DNA of 64,000 nucleotides from Nemesobacter sp965249045 (GTDB taxonomy: Bacteria; Desulfobacterota_D; UBA1144; Nemesobacterales; Nemesobacteraceae): positions 1,674,001-1,738,000 of the forward strand of contig OZ252213.1 of assembly GCA_965249045.1 (NCBI GenBank). The letters run 5' to 3'. This document shows positions 7,949-16,828 of this stretch, piece by piece. The notes under the pieces are model-generated. The model did no database searches. It saw only the letters and a list, made by a program, of their open reading frames with translations, and was not told where the DNA came from. Each line of letters starts with the position of its first letter. Within the stretch, counting starts at the first letter, position 1. The translations under genes were made by a program, and so were the position numbers.

Positions 7949-9370
7949 ATGAGCGGAATCGGTCTTGCGCAGACCCCGAATGTTGTACAGAAGCAAAAGC
8001 TCATACTCACCCAGCATCTCAGGCTTTTTCTAAGCCTGGTACAGATGAATACGGTTGAGCTCAGAGAATATCTTGAAGAGCAGCTCATAGAAAACCCCGC
8101 CCTTGAAGAAGACCTTGACTCATCCGCGGAAACAGAAAAAGAAGACCCGGGAGAATCCCTTCTGAATGAACTTGGTCCGACAGAGACCGACTACCCGATG
8201 CCCGAAGAGTTCTCCTCGGAGGTAAACGAGGAAACCTCTTGGGAAAACCAGATCCCTGATCAGGACTCCCTGTTTGAACACCTCAACTGGCAGCTCTCAA
8301 TGACTGATTTAAGCGAACGGCAAAAGCAGCTAGCTTCGCTTATCATCGGGAATATAAACGAGGACGGATACCTTGAAATTGAACTTGAGGAAATAGCAAA
8401 ACTGCTTGACGTAAAAGGTTCCTCCACGGCGGATGGGGACAGCATGGCAGAGGTAGCATGGATCGCTGAGAAAATACGCATCACTTTTGATCCCGTTGGA
8501 ATCGGTTCCCGCACCCTCTCTGAGTGTCTAGCCGCGCAGGCTACGGACCTCGGTTACGAAAGGGGAAGCTCGCTTATGCGGGTGGTGGAAAATCATATCG
8601 ACGATCTGGGCGAAAAAGACTACGACAAGATCTGTTCGGAACTTGACGTAAAAAGGGAAGAGATAAAGGAGATTGAAACCGTAATAACCTCCCTTGAGCC
8701 CAAGCCGGGGCGTCCCTATTACACCAAAGACACCGCCAGAAATATCGTTCCCGACTTTTATGTGTACAAGGTGGGAGATGACCTGCAGATGCAGTCAAAC
8801 AGAAGCTTCCCGAAACTCAGGATAAGTTCCTACTGCAGAAAAATTCTCGCCGACCGTGCCAACCTCACCGGAGAAATCACGGACTACCTGCGGGAAAAAA
8901 TCGAGGTGGCTCAGAGAATCGTCCGCTGTATCGAAGAGCGGGAGACCACGATACGCAAGGTGATGGAAAAAATCGTAAACGAGCAAAAAGAGTTTTTCGA
9001 CCACGGCAGTGCTCACATAAAACCCCTCAGGTTAAAGGACGTGGCTGACACCGTGGGTATCCACGAATCAACCGTAAGCCGGATAACGAGCAGAAAATAC
9101 ATACAGTGTCCCCAAGGGGTTGTAGAACTTAAAAAGCTTTTCTCAAGAGCGGTTCACTCGTCAAACGGGCAAAAGGTTTCGCTTGAAAAGGTAAAATCAA
9201 TGATAAGGGAAATAGTTGACGACGAACCTGCCCGGTGCGCGTTCTCCGACGAAGACATATCCAAGATACTCTCTATGAAAAACGTAAAGGTCGCGAGAAG
9301 AACGGTCGCGAAATACAGAAAAATACTCGGCATACCCAGTTCATCAAAAAGACTATCAAAGGAGGCTTGA
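7949..9370 (+). CDS. rpoN: RNA polymerase sigma-54 factor
   Basis: Sigma-54 directs core polymerase to -24/-12 promoters and needs AAA+ activators. The 473 residues show region I, rich in Gln and Leu (LTQHLRLFLSLVQMNTVELR near 25-44), an acidic region II, a core-binding domain, a helix-turn-helix near 355-375 (VADTVGIHESTVSRITSRK), and the RpoN box ARRTVAKYR (449-457), which reads the -24 element. The length is normal. It heads the hpf-ptsN-hprK-rapZ cluster with gaps of only a few bases, the classic sigma-54 neighbourhood. No enhancer-binding activator is in the window. Confidence 0.97.
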   Translation: MSGIGLAQTPNVVQKQKLILTQHLRLFLSLVQMNTVELREYLEEQLIENPALEEDLDSSAETEKEDPGESLLNELGPTETDYPMPEEFSSEVNEETSWENQIPDQDSLFEHLNWQLSMTDLSERQKQLASLIIGNINEDGYLEIELEEIAKLLDVKGSSTADGDSMAEVAWIAEKIRITFDPVGIGSRTLSECLAAQATDLGYERGSSLMRVVENHIDDLGEKDYDKICSELDVKREEIKEIETVITSLEPKPGRPYYTKDTARNIVPDFYVYKVGDDLQMQSNRSFPKLRISSYCRKILADRANLTGEITDYLREKIEVAQRIVRCIEERETTIRKVMEKIVNEQKEFFDHGSAHIKPLRLKDVADTVGIHESTVSRITSRKYIQCPQGVVELKKLFSRAVHSSNGQKVSLEKVKSMIREIVDDEPARCAFSDEDISKILSMKNVKVARRTVAKYRKILGIPSSSKRLSKEA

Positions 9371-9373
9371 ACC

Positions 9374-9916
9374 ATGAAAATTGATATCATCACGAAAAAC
9401 ATTCCCGACAGAAGAAAATCGGAGCACCTAAAGCGTTACGCGATGAAGAAAATGCCAAAGCTCCAGAGGTACATAGATCCCGAGAGAAATCCTTCAGAGG
9501 CGAGAATACTTCTTTCGGCTGAGAAACTCAGAAACAGCGCAGAAATAACAATCAGCTCAGGACCTCTAAAAGCGGCCGCATCAGTAGAAACGGAGGAAAT
9601 GCACTCCGCCATAGACAAACTTTTCGACACGATCGTAAAGCAACTGCGAAGAAGAACCGACAAGCAACTGACTTTAAGGAGAAGAAACATCTCAAAGACT
9701 CCTTCTGCGGCGCGCGCGCAGAGAACGGAAGGGGAAAACAACCTGAGGGTAGATCACCAGTCTCTAAGCCCCAAGCCCATGAGCGTTGCGGAAGCACTGC
9801 TGCAGCTTGACGCGTCCGAAGAGAGTTTCGTGGCTTTTAGAAACAGCGAGACGCTTGAGATGAATGTTGTTTACAAAAAAACTGATTCGAAAAAGGTAGA
9901 ACTTCTTACACCCTGA
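9374..9916 (+). CDS. hpf: Ribosome hibernation promoting factor, long form
   Basis: HPF binds the 30S decoding site and drives ribosome dimer formation in stationary phase. The 180 residues contain the N-terminal RaiA/HPF domain (about 1-95) and, after a basic linker, a C-terminal dimerisation domain (about 125-180, with PMSVAEALLQLDASEESFVAF). The protein is therefore the long form that makes 100S ribosomes without a separate RMF. A strong AAAGGAGG within the rpoN 3' end lies 9 bases before the ATG. The position right after rpoN is conserved across many proteobacteria. Confidence 0.93.
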   Translation: MKIDIITKNIPDRRKSEHLKRYAMKKMPKLQRYIDPERNPSEARILLSAEKLRNSAEITISSGPLKAAASVETEEMHSAIDKLFDTIVKQLRRRTDKQLTLRRRNISKTPSAARAQRTEGENNLRVDHQSLSPKPMSVAEALLQLDASEESFVAFRNSETLEMNVVYKKTDSKKVELLTP

Positions 9917-9929
9917 ACACGGAAAAAAA

Positions 9930-10394
9930 GTGAGAATCTCGGAATGCCTGGAAAAAAATTCCGTATTTCCCGAGCTCGTTTCGACTACAAAACCGGACGT
10001 GCTGCGGGAGCTGTCAGAAAAAGTCGCAGAAGCTATACCCAGGCTTAACGTGCAGAGACTCAACGAAACTCTGGTCGAACGTGAGGGACTGTGCAGCACA
10101 GCAATTGATTCCGGAGTAGCGATCCCACACGTAAAGCTCCTTGACATCCCGAATATAACCATCGCATTTGCCAGAAGCGAAACGGGGATTGATTTTGACT
10201 CGCTGGATGGAGAAAAAACCCATCTCTTCGCCGTTCTGATAACCCCTGAGAACTGTCCCACGGAAACCCGAATAACATTGCTTGCGCGAATATCCAGGAT
10301 ACTCGGGCAAAACGATGTGAGGTCGAAACTTGTTGCTTCAAAAGAGGCTTCTGAGATTTACAACCTGCTGATTGAAGAAGATGAGAAACTCTGA
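9930..10394 (+). CDS. ptsN: PTS EIIA-Ntr type regulatory protein
   Basis: This 154-residue EIIA domain belongs to the fructose/nitrogen family. The phosphoacceptor is the His in AIPHVKL (about residue 67), within the conserved segment STAIDSGVAIPH. Proteins of this type are phosphorylated by NPr/HPr and act as regulators rather than sugar transporters. The start is a GTG preceded by CGGAAAAA; no upstream ATG fits. It overlaps the hprK start by about 14 bases. With rpoN, hprK and rapZ it forms the nitrogen-PTS control block. Confidence 0.9.
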   Translation: MRISECLEKNSVFPELVSTTKPDVLRELSEKVAEAIPRLNVQRLNETLVEREGLCSTAIDSGVAIPHVKLLDIPNITIAFARSETGIDFDSLDGEKTHLFAVLITPENCPTETRITLLARISRILGQNDVRSKLVASKEASEIYNLLIEEDEKL

Positions 10395-11310
10395 GAATAG
10401 CCACTCCCTCTCAGTCGGGGACTTTTACGGAAAGTTCGGAGAAAAACTCTGCCTTGAACCTATTTGCGGGAAAGATGGGTTTGAAAGACGCATAATTTCA
10501 CCGAGCGCCAAAAAGCCGGGATTAAGAATGATAGAAAAGAGAATAGAACTCGAGGAGGGAACCATACAAGTACTCGGCAGAACGGAAATTTCCTACATAA
10601 ACGAATTTCCCGGCAGAACGCAAAAAAAGATAATAACGAATCTTCTGTCAAACGATATTCCGTGCTTTATACTCTCAAAGGGGGCTCGCCCGGAAAAATC
10701 CTTTACCGAACATTTTGAAAGAAAACAGATACCGCTTTTTACCACGACCTTGGGCACGGGGAAATTCATAACCATTCTCAATGAACTGCTCGCCGAGGAA
10801 TTCGCAACCCGGATAACGGTTCACGGAGTACTTCTGGATGTGCATCATATGGGAGTCCTGATCCTTGGGAAAAGCGGAATCGGGAAAAGCGAATGCGCGG
10901 TTGACCTTATAATACAGGGTTCCAAGCTTATCGCGGACGACGTGGTCGAGATAAGGAAGATAGGCTCTCAGACTCTTGTCGGAGTGGGTCCCGAGAACAT
11001 AAGGTACCTTATGGAGGTAAGGGGAATAGGCATAGTAAACATAAAGGATCTTTTCGGAACCACCTGCGTTATGGAAAAAAGAGAGATCAACATGGTTATA
11101 GAGCTTCACCAGTGGGACTCTGAAACAGAATACGATCGTCTGGGCGTGGACACGAAAACATACTCCATACTAGAAATCGAACTGCCGTACATGATACTGC
11201 CGGTGAGCCCCGGCAGAAATATGGCATCCGTAATAGATGTGGCAGTGCGAAACCAGATACTGAAGGAAACCGGCAAAAACGTCGAGATTCCGTCCGGCAC
11301 TCGGGAATAA
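10381..11310 (+). CDS. hprK: HPr kinase/phosphorylase
   Basis: HprK phosphorylates or dephosphorylates a serine of HPr according to energy state. The protein (309 residues from the ATG; a TTG three codons upstream is an alternative) has Walker A GKSGIGKS (163-170) followed by the acidic ADD (185-187). The family signature MEVRGIGIVNIKDLFG (211-226) binds HPr. The N-terminal domain is complete. The start lies within the 3' end of ptsN. The expected substrate, HPr, is not encoded nearby. Confidence 0.95.
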   Translation: MRNSENSHSLSVGDFYGKFGEKLCLEPICGKDGFERRIISPSAKKPGLRMIEKRIELEEGTIQVLGRTEISYINEFPGRTQKKIITNLLSNDIPCFILSKGARPEKSFTEHFERKQIPLFTTTLGTGKFITILNELLAEEFATRITVHGVLLDVHHMGVLILGKSGIGKSECAVDLIIQGSKLIADDVVEIRKIGSQTLVGVGPENIRYLMEVRGIGIVNIKDLFGTTCVMEKREINMVIELHQWDSETEYDRLGVDTKTYSILEIELPYMILPVSPGRNMASVIDVAVRNQILKETGKNVEIPSGTRE

Positions 11311-12167
11311 TGGAGCGGATAATAATACTAAGCGGACTCTCCGGTTCGGGAAAGAGCACCGCAGCAAAAGTACTTGAAGACCTGGGCTTTTTCTGCGTCG
11401 AGAACCTGCCTCCCGAGCTTCTTTTCTCTTTTATCGACCTTTGCGGAAAATCTCTTACACAGATAAAAAAGGCGGTCGTAGTCATTGACATACGCATACC
11501 GGTAAAAGACACGCTTTATGACTTCGAAAAAGTGCTGGAAAAGATAAGAAAATCGGCCAGGAGAGTCGATCTTGTATTTCTTGAATGCTCGGACGAAACC
11601 ATTGTTAAAAGATACAAGGAGACAAGGAGAATTCACCCGCTTGGGGGCCAGAAAACCCTTCCCGAGGGAATTTCCGAGGAAAAACGAATTCTAGGATACA
11701 TGCGAGAACTTGCGGATAAGCGCATAGACACAACCACTCTCAGCGTTCACGATCTAAAAGCGATTATAGCCAAGATTGCCGGAACAACGGACAAGCAGAC
11801 CCCTCTTCTTACCTTCCTTTCCTTCGGCTACAAGTACGGGGTTCCAGAAGACGCGGATCTGGTTTTTGACGTCCGCTTTTTGAAAAACCCCCATTTTACC
11901 GAATCCCTGAGGGACCTAGACGGAACCAGAAGCGAAGTCGTGGACTTTATCATGTCGGATAAAGCTTCGCAGGAGTTTCTGGAAAAACTGTGTTCTTTTC
12001 TGCGCTTTTTGATCCCCAAATATTCCGAGGAAGGAAAATCATACCTTACCTTGGGTATCGGTTGCACCGGGGGGAAACACCGCTCGGTGGTTATAGCCAA
12101 CGCTCTGGGCAAAGATCTCCCCAAATACTCCGCTATTATTAGACACAGAGACATAAATAAGCTATAA
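11310..12167 (+). CDS. rapZ: RapZ/YvcJ-family nucleotide-binding protein
   Basis: This 285-residue P-loop protein has Walker A GLSGSGKST (9-17) and the family sequence GFFCVENLPPELL shortly after. A C-terminal domain carries GIGCTGGKHRSVV near 250. RapZ homologues act as RNA-binding regulators of amino-sugar metabolism in enterobacteria, and as YvcJ in Firmicutes; the role here is not known. Its ATG overlaps the hprK stop by one base, indicating tight coupling. Confidence 0.95.
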   Translation: MERIIILSGLSGSGKSTAAKVLEDLGFFCVENLPPELLFSFIDLCGKSLTQIKKAVVVIDIRIPVKDTLYDFEKVLEKIRKSARRVDLVFLECSDETIVKRYKETRRIHPLGGQKTLPEGISEEKRILGYMRELADKRIDTTTLSVHDLKAIIAKIAGTTDKQTPLLTFLSFGYKYGVPEDADLVFDVRFLKNPHFTESLRDLDGTRSEVVDFIMSDKASQEFLEKLCSFLRFLIPKYSEEGKSYLTLGIGCTGGKHRSVVIANALGKDLPKYSAIIRHRDINKL

Positions 12168-12174
12168 AAATCCT

Positions 12175-12585
12175 ATGTTTTCCATAGTAGTAATCGCGCA
12201 CGGAGAGCTCGCGAAGGAGCTTATATCTGCCGTGAACTTCATTCTGCCTAAAAAACCCAGGGTCAAGATGACGGCGGTCTCAATAGACGCTTCGAAAGAC
12301 TCCAAGGATTTTGAAAAAAAGGTAAGAGCCTCGATTGATACCGTTGACGAAGGGGACGGGATACTGCTTGTAACGGACATGTTCGGAGGAACCCCTTCCA
12401 ACATAAGCCTTATGTTTCTTGAAAGCGGCGAAACGGAGGTAATTTCCGGGGTAAACCTGCCCATGCTTTTAAAACTCGGCACTGTTGAGGAAAAAACTAC
12501 TCTTAAAGAAGCAGTGGAACTTGCATCTAAGGCGGGAAGAGAAAACATAATAGTAGCGAGTGAACTTCTCAATAAAAACGGTTAA
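12175..12585 (+). CDS. PTS EIIA, mannose family
   Basis: This 136-residue standalone EIIA-Man domain begins FSIVVIAHGELAKEL, with the phosphoacceptor His9. It contains the active-site loop DMFGGTPSN near residue 66. It follows rapZ by 7 bases. In deltaproteobacteria an equivalent EIIA-Man subunit sits just before ptsH and ptsI; here neither follows. Lacking IIB, IIC and IID partners in the window, it is more likely regulatory than a sugar importer. Confidence 0.88.
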   Translation: MFSIVVIAHGELAKELISAVNFILPKKPRVKMTAVSIDASKDSKDFEKKVRASIDTVDEGDGILLVTDMFGGTPSNISLMFLESGETEVISGVNLPMLLKLGTVEEKTTLKEAVELASKAGRENIIVASELLNKNG

Positions 12586-12608
12586 AATAGGCGGAAGAGG
12601 ATATTGAA

Positions 12609-12932
12609 ATGGATGCAAACACACTTGACACCGTAATAGAAATGTACACAAATCACATCCTTCAGGGCGAACTTGAGGGGTTTAAGATCGACATATCCCC
12701 AGAAATAAGAGATGAACTCGCAGCAATAGCCCTTTACCTTGATTCAAAAACCGTCAGGGCGTCCGGGGAGATAGAAGAGTTCTACGAAGGGTACAAAAGG
12801 GCGGCCTTTGACATACTTTCTTTTATGGGGGTTGAGTTCTTCGAAGACAGGGAAAACAAGCTGATCAAGATAATGAAGTCAGACTACAACTTCCAGCTCC
12901 AGGAAGAGCTTAAGAAAAATATCTGGGGATAG
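12609..12932 (+). CDS. Orphan 107-residue protein in the PTS regulatory block
   Basis: I do not recognise a family. The protein is predicted mostly helical, acidic (many Glu/Asp), with no Cys, signal peptide or membrane segment. An AAGAGG lies about 7 bases before the ATG and the gene follows the EIIA-Man gene by 23 bases, so it is very likely in the same operon. It occupies the place where HPr would be expected, but has no HPr phosphohistidine motif and is not HPr. Codon use matches its neighbours, which supports a real gene. Confidence 0.75.
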   Translation: MDANTLDTVIEMYTNHILQGELEGFKIDISPEIRDELAAIALYLDSKTVRASGEIEEFYEGYKRAAFDILSFMGVEFFEDRENKLIKIMKSDYNFQLQEELKKNIWG

Positions 12933-12940
12933 AACAATCT

Positions 12941-12951
12941 CCCCCCCCCCC
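12941..12951 (+). repeat. Homopolymeric C11 tract
   Basis: Eleven uninterrupted C residues lie between the 107-residue gene and the HAD gene, 21 bases before the latter's ATG. This is the longest G/C homopolymer noticed in the window. Such tracts slip during replication and are also error-prone in sequencing. Confidence 0.9.
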
Positions 12952-12972
12952 ATAAAATTCCCGACCCCTGTT

Positions 12973-13791
12973 ATGGATTTTCAAAATTCATTTGACCATT
13001 TCGTCTTTGACCTAGACGGGGTTATATATTCAGGCGAAAAAGCCATCGGCAACTCCCCCCAAGTGCTCGAAACATTAAGGAAGAATAAAAAGAGCATACG
13101 TTTCATAACCAATAACCCTTCGAGATCTCCTTCGGACTACGCCGAAAAACTCCGCAAACTCGGAGTTGAATCGCATGATAGCGAATTCATAACTTCCCCT
13201 ATGGCAACCGTTTCTTTGATAAAGGAAAAACTTCCCTCGGAAAAATGGGGAACCGTTTTCATAGCGGGAAGCGATTACCTGAGAAAGGAAATCAGGAAGA
13301 CCGGCTTAGTTGAGCTTAACGGAGAAGATTCCCTCGGCGCCGACCTCGTGGTGATAGGAAGCCATCCCGGATTTAACCTTGAGGAAATAAAAACCGCATC
13401 CATAGCTGTTGGAAACGGGGCAGTTTTTATCGGCACAAACGGAGATTATTTTTATCCCTGCGAACACGGCCGGGCCCCAGCGACAGGAGCCCTTCTCGCA
13501 TCCGTTGAAGCCGCGTCGGGAAAGAGAGCTCTAACAGCGGGAAAGCCCAAAAGATACATGTTTGATCTCCTAGGAAAAACCGGAATACCACAGACTAAAA
13601 AAACCCTTCTGGTTGGAGACAGTCTCCTCACCGATATTGCCGGAGGAAAAAAAGCGGGCTATACAACGGCGCTTGTGCTGACTGGGGTTACGAAAAAAAC
13701 CGACCTTGGAAACGATGGAGTAAAACCCGATTTCGTACTGGAAAACATCTCTTTTCTTTTAAAACCATCGGGAGAAACAAGTAGTGAATGA
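12973..13791 (+). CDS. HAD-IIA family (NagD-like) phosphatase
   Basis: This 272-residue hydrolase has the HAD nucleophile motif FDLDGVIYSG (Asp13, Asp15), motif II in RFITNNPSR, the C2 cap that defines subclass IIA, and motif IV GDSLLTDIAGG near 215. Relatives remove phosphate from sugar phosphates, nucleotides, 4-nitrophenyl phosphate or phosphoglycolate; the substrate here cannot be told. There is no clear Shine-Dalgarno before the ATG; instead a C11 run lies just upstream. It is probably the last gene of the PTS operon. Confidence 0.9.
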   Translation: MDFQNSFDHFVFDLDGVIYSGEKAIGNSPQVLETLRKNKKSIRFITNNPSRSPSDYAEKLRKLGVESHDSEFITSPMATVSLIKEKLPSEKWGTVFIAGSDYLRKEIRKTGLVELNGEDSLGADLVVIGSHPGFNLEEIKTASIAVGNGAVFIGTNGDYFYPCEHGRAPATGALLASVEAASGKRALTAGKPKRYMFDLLGKTGIPQTKKTLLVGDSLLTDIAGGKKAGYTTALVLTGVTKKTDLGNDGVKPDFVLENISFLLKPSGETSSE

Positions 13792-13832
13792 AGGTGGCCT
13801 GAGTCCCTTAACCGGGACTTAATCTCGCGCTG

Positions 13833-13860
13833 TTGACTTTTGGTAATCGGGGTGTAGTGT
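13833..13860 (+). promoter_or_regulatory. Candidate promoter of the acidic small protein gene
   Basis: TTGACT at 13833-13838 and TAGTGT at 13855-13860 are separated by 16 bases, a fair sigma-70 pair. It sits 34 bases before the ATG at 13894. Just upstream, AGTCCC and GGGACT (about 13802-13819) could form a hairpin closing the preceding operon. Confidence 0.4.
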
Positions 13861-13893
13861 TTGGGTAAAGATTCTTTCCCGCCGGAGGTAACC

Positions 13894-14085
13894 ATGCCTA
13901 AATTTATCGAAAAAGAAGACGAAAACTTGAATTACCCATTAGATGTGTTTGATGAAGAAGATGATTTTGAGGATGAATTTGCCGACGAGTTTGATGAGCT
14001 TTTCGAAGAAGTAAACTATCTCTATTACGATGACGACTCAGAAGAAATTTTTGAGGATGACAGAGGAAGAAGAGTGCTTCACTGA
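13894..14085 (+). CDS. Very acidic 63-residue protein of unknown function
   Basis: The ATG at 13894 is chosen because GGAGG (13884-13888) is 5 bases upstream; the frame also extends 11 codons further to a TTG without a ribosome site. Of 63 residues, 27 are Asp or Glu, in runs such as DEEDDFEDEFADEFDELFEE, with a short basic tail GRRVLH. No family is recognised. The strong ribosome site and own promoter support expression. Acidic mini-proteins can mimic nucleic acid or bind basic partners, but that is speculation here. Confidence 0.7.
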   Translation: MPKFIEKEDENLNYPLDVFDEEDDFEDEFADEFDELFEEVNYLYYDDDSEEIFEDDRGRRVLH

Positions 14086-14181
14086 GTTCCGCCGTAACGA
14101 TCCCTCATCATTTTTATAAACTCTCTAAGAATCTTTTTTCCAATTCCCAGATCCGAATCTTGAAACCGGATTCACGACATC

Positions 14182-14203
14182 CTGAGTTCTACACATAACT
14201 CAG
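14182..14203. terminator. Hairpin between convergent genes
   Basis: The arms CTGAGTT and AACTCAG (7 bp, 8-base loop) lie between the stop of the acidic-protein gene and the convergent TonB receptor stop. There is no T-run on either side, so a bidirectional terminator is only a suggestion. Confidence 0.35.
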
Positions 14204-14233
14204 AGCATCTCAGATTAAACTGAACCCTATATA

Positions 14234-16753
14234 TCAGAAGCGCATGCGCGTAACCAAGCCGAAAGTACGGGGTTGACCCACCCTGTAAGCAAGACGAGCT
14301 CGCCCTCCCCGCTCGCGGTCAAACGAAAGCTTCACGTTTTCATCCGTAAGGTTCTTTACGTAAGCCGTGAATTCCAGATTGTTATATACAAGTCCCGCGG
14401 AGAGGTTAAACAAGTGGTATGAGTCAAGCAGTAAATCAACTTCCGTAGTCTGATCGGCCGAAATCCCCGCATAGGGGAGATTATGTTCGAAAACCCCTGC
14501 TTCCGGCACTTGATCGCCTGACTGCGTGATGCTGTCGCCTACGAACTGCCATGAAGCCGAGAGATAGCTTTCTTTGGCACTCATAAGGCCCGGTAAAGTA
14601 TAAGTAGCGGACCCTGAAAGCTGCCAGTCAGGAACCGAAGGTATGCGGTTACCTTTTTCTATGCCGTTGAGAACGCTTCCGTCAACTGTTCTGAGAGTAG
14701 AATCAAACTCTGCGCTCACGTAGCTACCGGCAAACGCAACCAGCAAGGAACTTGTCGGTTGAACTGATATCTCAAGTTCCGCTCCCGCAGTGTGAGATTC
14801 GGGCACGCTAATTGAAACCCGCGATGAGCATGGACCCGCGTCAACGTTTACACCCAGATTTTTAATGTCTGTATAAAATACAGAGCCGTTGAGCGTAACG
14901 CTTTCAAACGATGATTTGAAACCAATCTCGTAGTTCCAAAGAGTTTCGTCTTCAAACTCCTGATAAACGCTGTAAATAGGATAATAATCGACTCCGTCAT
15001 CTTCACAAAGCTCTTGGTTAAGCGGATCATTAACTCCACCCAGACGAAATCCACGGGAAATCTGAGCATTAAGCTTAAAATTATCGGTAGCATCGTAGCT
15101 CATCATGAACCGGGGCGTGAATCCGTCGGAAGAAACCGTAACTTCCTGATTCTGAATCTCCCAATTCGAAAAAACACCGCCTGACCTAAAAGTTTTATCC
15201 TCTTCCCAGTCATACCAGCGCAGACCGGCCGTCAAATCTAGACGCTCAAGCAAAGCATAGGTTGCCTCCCCGAAAAGTGCAATCTGCCTTAAATCATATG
15301 TCAGGTCGGAGATATAGGGAGAGTCAACATCCGTAAAACCGTTGCTGATATCCGAAGGTGTTAGTCCTACCCCGGCAAGAATATGTTCAGGAGCAAAAGC
15401 ATCGTACCCCGGCGTGGGCAATCTCTGAGAATAGTTACGCTCCACCTTCGAATAGAAAACGCCTGCAAGCCACTGAAGCGTGCTGTCGTCGCTTGAGCTT
15501 ACGCGAAGTTCATGAGTCATTTGCTCAAGGTCCGTAGTATCACGCAGATTAGAAGGACGGAACACTTCATCCTCCGGAAAAGTAAAGAGGTTGATGAATT
15601 TTGCAGGATAACCACCAAAAGGACTTATGCTTACACTGCTGGACAGTGCACTTGCATCACGGCTTACCAGAATATCGCGGTTTATGTAGCTTGCCGAGTA
15701 AGTGACTTCAAAAAAGTCCTCAACGCTCCAATTGACCACCGCGTCAAGAATAAGGGTTTCATCTTCAAAAGCTTCGTCAAGCAACAAAAACTGTTCTCTC
15801 TCGCCAAGCGTGATCCGGGGATGTATCGCGGGGTCGGTATAGGGGTTCGCGAAAAGGTTAAATACCTCATCGCGGTTAAAACCTCCAAGATCAATTTTCT
15901 GATAGACAACACGCGGGGTAATGGACAGGTTCTCGGTCGGCTCCCATAAAAGGGCAATGCGCCCGCCGTAACGGTTGCCATCGTTTACATCCTCATCCAC
16001 GGCACCTCCTTCCTTATGCGCATCTATGAAACCGCCGTATTTAGTACCATAAGCAACCAAGCGGACGGCCGCATCATCACCCAGAGGGACATTGAGGGCA
16101 GTTTTTAGATGACCCCCTGTAGAACCTTCATCAATATAGTTTCCGTCAATCTCGACTTTGACCTCATTTACGCCCAGCAACGGCTGATTGGTTATATAGC
16201 GAAGGGTACCGCCTATGGAACCTGATCCAAACAGCGTACCCTGCGGTCCTCTGAGGGTTTCCACACGGTTAAGATCGAAAAGATCAATGTCCGGAGTAAA
16301 AAGCGACAAGGATATCGGGGTTTCATCAAGATAGACCCCTACCTGTTCCTTTACGCCGGGCTGATCCCTCACTACCTGTCCGGAAGAAACGCCGCGGATC
16401 GTAACTACGCTCTGGCCCGGCCCAAGGTTCTGTATGGAGAGTCCGGCCACGTTGCGGGAAAGATCTTCCAAATCAGAAGTATTAAGGCGCTTGATATCAT
16501 CTTCTGACTGAACATTTAGGGAAAAAGGCACTTCTTGGGCAAGCTGAACACGCTTGGTGGCGGTCACAAGCATTGTCCGAAGCGTGTAACTGCCTTCTTC
16601 TACAGAACTAAGACTTTCTGTTTGTTCATTCTGGACACTGGATTCAGAATCCTGCCCCTCCTGCGCAACTGCGTTTAGGGAAGAAACCAGTACAAACAAG
16701 GAAACAAATGCAAAAAATCTTATGGTTACTTCGACCTGAGCCTTAAAGTTCAT
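14234..16753 (-). CDS. TonB-dependent outer membrane receptor
   Basis: The start is set at the ATG at 16753, 8 bases after AAGGAGG; a TTG two codons earlier is too close to it. The 839 residues comprise a signal peptide ending near LNAVAQ, a TonB box region TMLVTATKR, a plug domain (with VVTIRGVSSGQ and the hallmark VETLRGPQGTLFGSGSIGG) and a 22-strand barrel ending in Phe (VTRMRF). It resembles the iron-complex/xenobiotic receptor group often annotated CirA or FecA-like. The ligand is unknown, and no partner transporter or FecIR regulator is adjacent. A solitary receptor before two tRNA genes suggests a standalone transcription unit. Confidence 0.95.
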   Translation of the reverse strand: MNFKAQVEVTIRFFAFVSLFVLVSSLNAVAQEGQDSESSVQNEQTESLSSVEEGSYTLRTMLVTATKRVQLAQEVPFSLNVQSEDDIKRLNTSDLEDLSRNVAGLSIQNLGPGQSVVTIRGVSSGQVVRDQPGVKEQVGVYLDETPISLSLFTPDIDLFDLNRVETLRGPQGTLFGSGSIGGTLRYITNQPLLGVNEVKVEIDGNYIDEGSTGGHLKTALNVPLGDDAAVRLVAYGTKYGGFIDAHKEGGAVDEDVNDGNRYGGRIALLWEPTENLSITPRVVYQKIDLGGFNRDEVFNLFANPYTDPAIHPRITLGEREQFLLLDEAFEDETLILDAVVNWSVEDFFEVTYSASYINRDILVSRDASALSSSVSISPFGGYPAKFINLFTFPEDEVFRPSNLRDTTDLEQMTHELRVSSSDDSTLQWLAGVFYSKVERNYSQRLPTPGYDAFAPEHILAGVGLTPSDISNGFTDVDSPYISDLTYDLRQIALFGEATYALLERLDLTAGLRWYDWEEDKTFRSGGVFSNWEIQNQEVTVSSDGFTPRFMMSYDATDNFKLNAQISRGFRLGGVNDPLNQELCEDDGVDYYPIYSVYQEFEDETLWNYEIGFKSSFESVTLNGSVFYTDIKNLGVNVDAGPCSSRVSISVPESHTAGAELEISVQPTSSLLVAFAGSYVSAEFDSTLRTVDGSVLNGIEKGNRIPSVPDWQLSGSATYTLPGLMSAKESYLSASWQFVGDSITQSGDQVPEAGVFEHNLPYAGISADQTTEVDLLLDSYHLFNLSAGLVYNNLEFTAYVKNLTDENVKLSFDRERGGRARLAYRVGQPRTFGLVTRMRF

Positions 16754-16828
16754 CTCCAAAACCTCCTTAACCTTTTTGAAACTGTGCGTTTGTCACTATT
16801 CACACCACGCACTACGCAATAATTTTCG

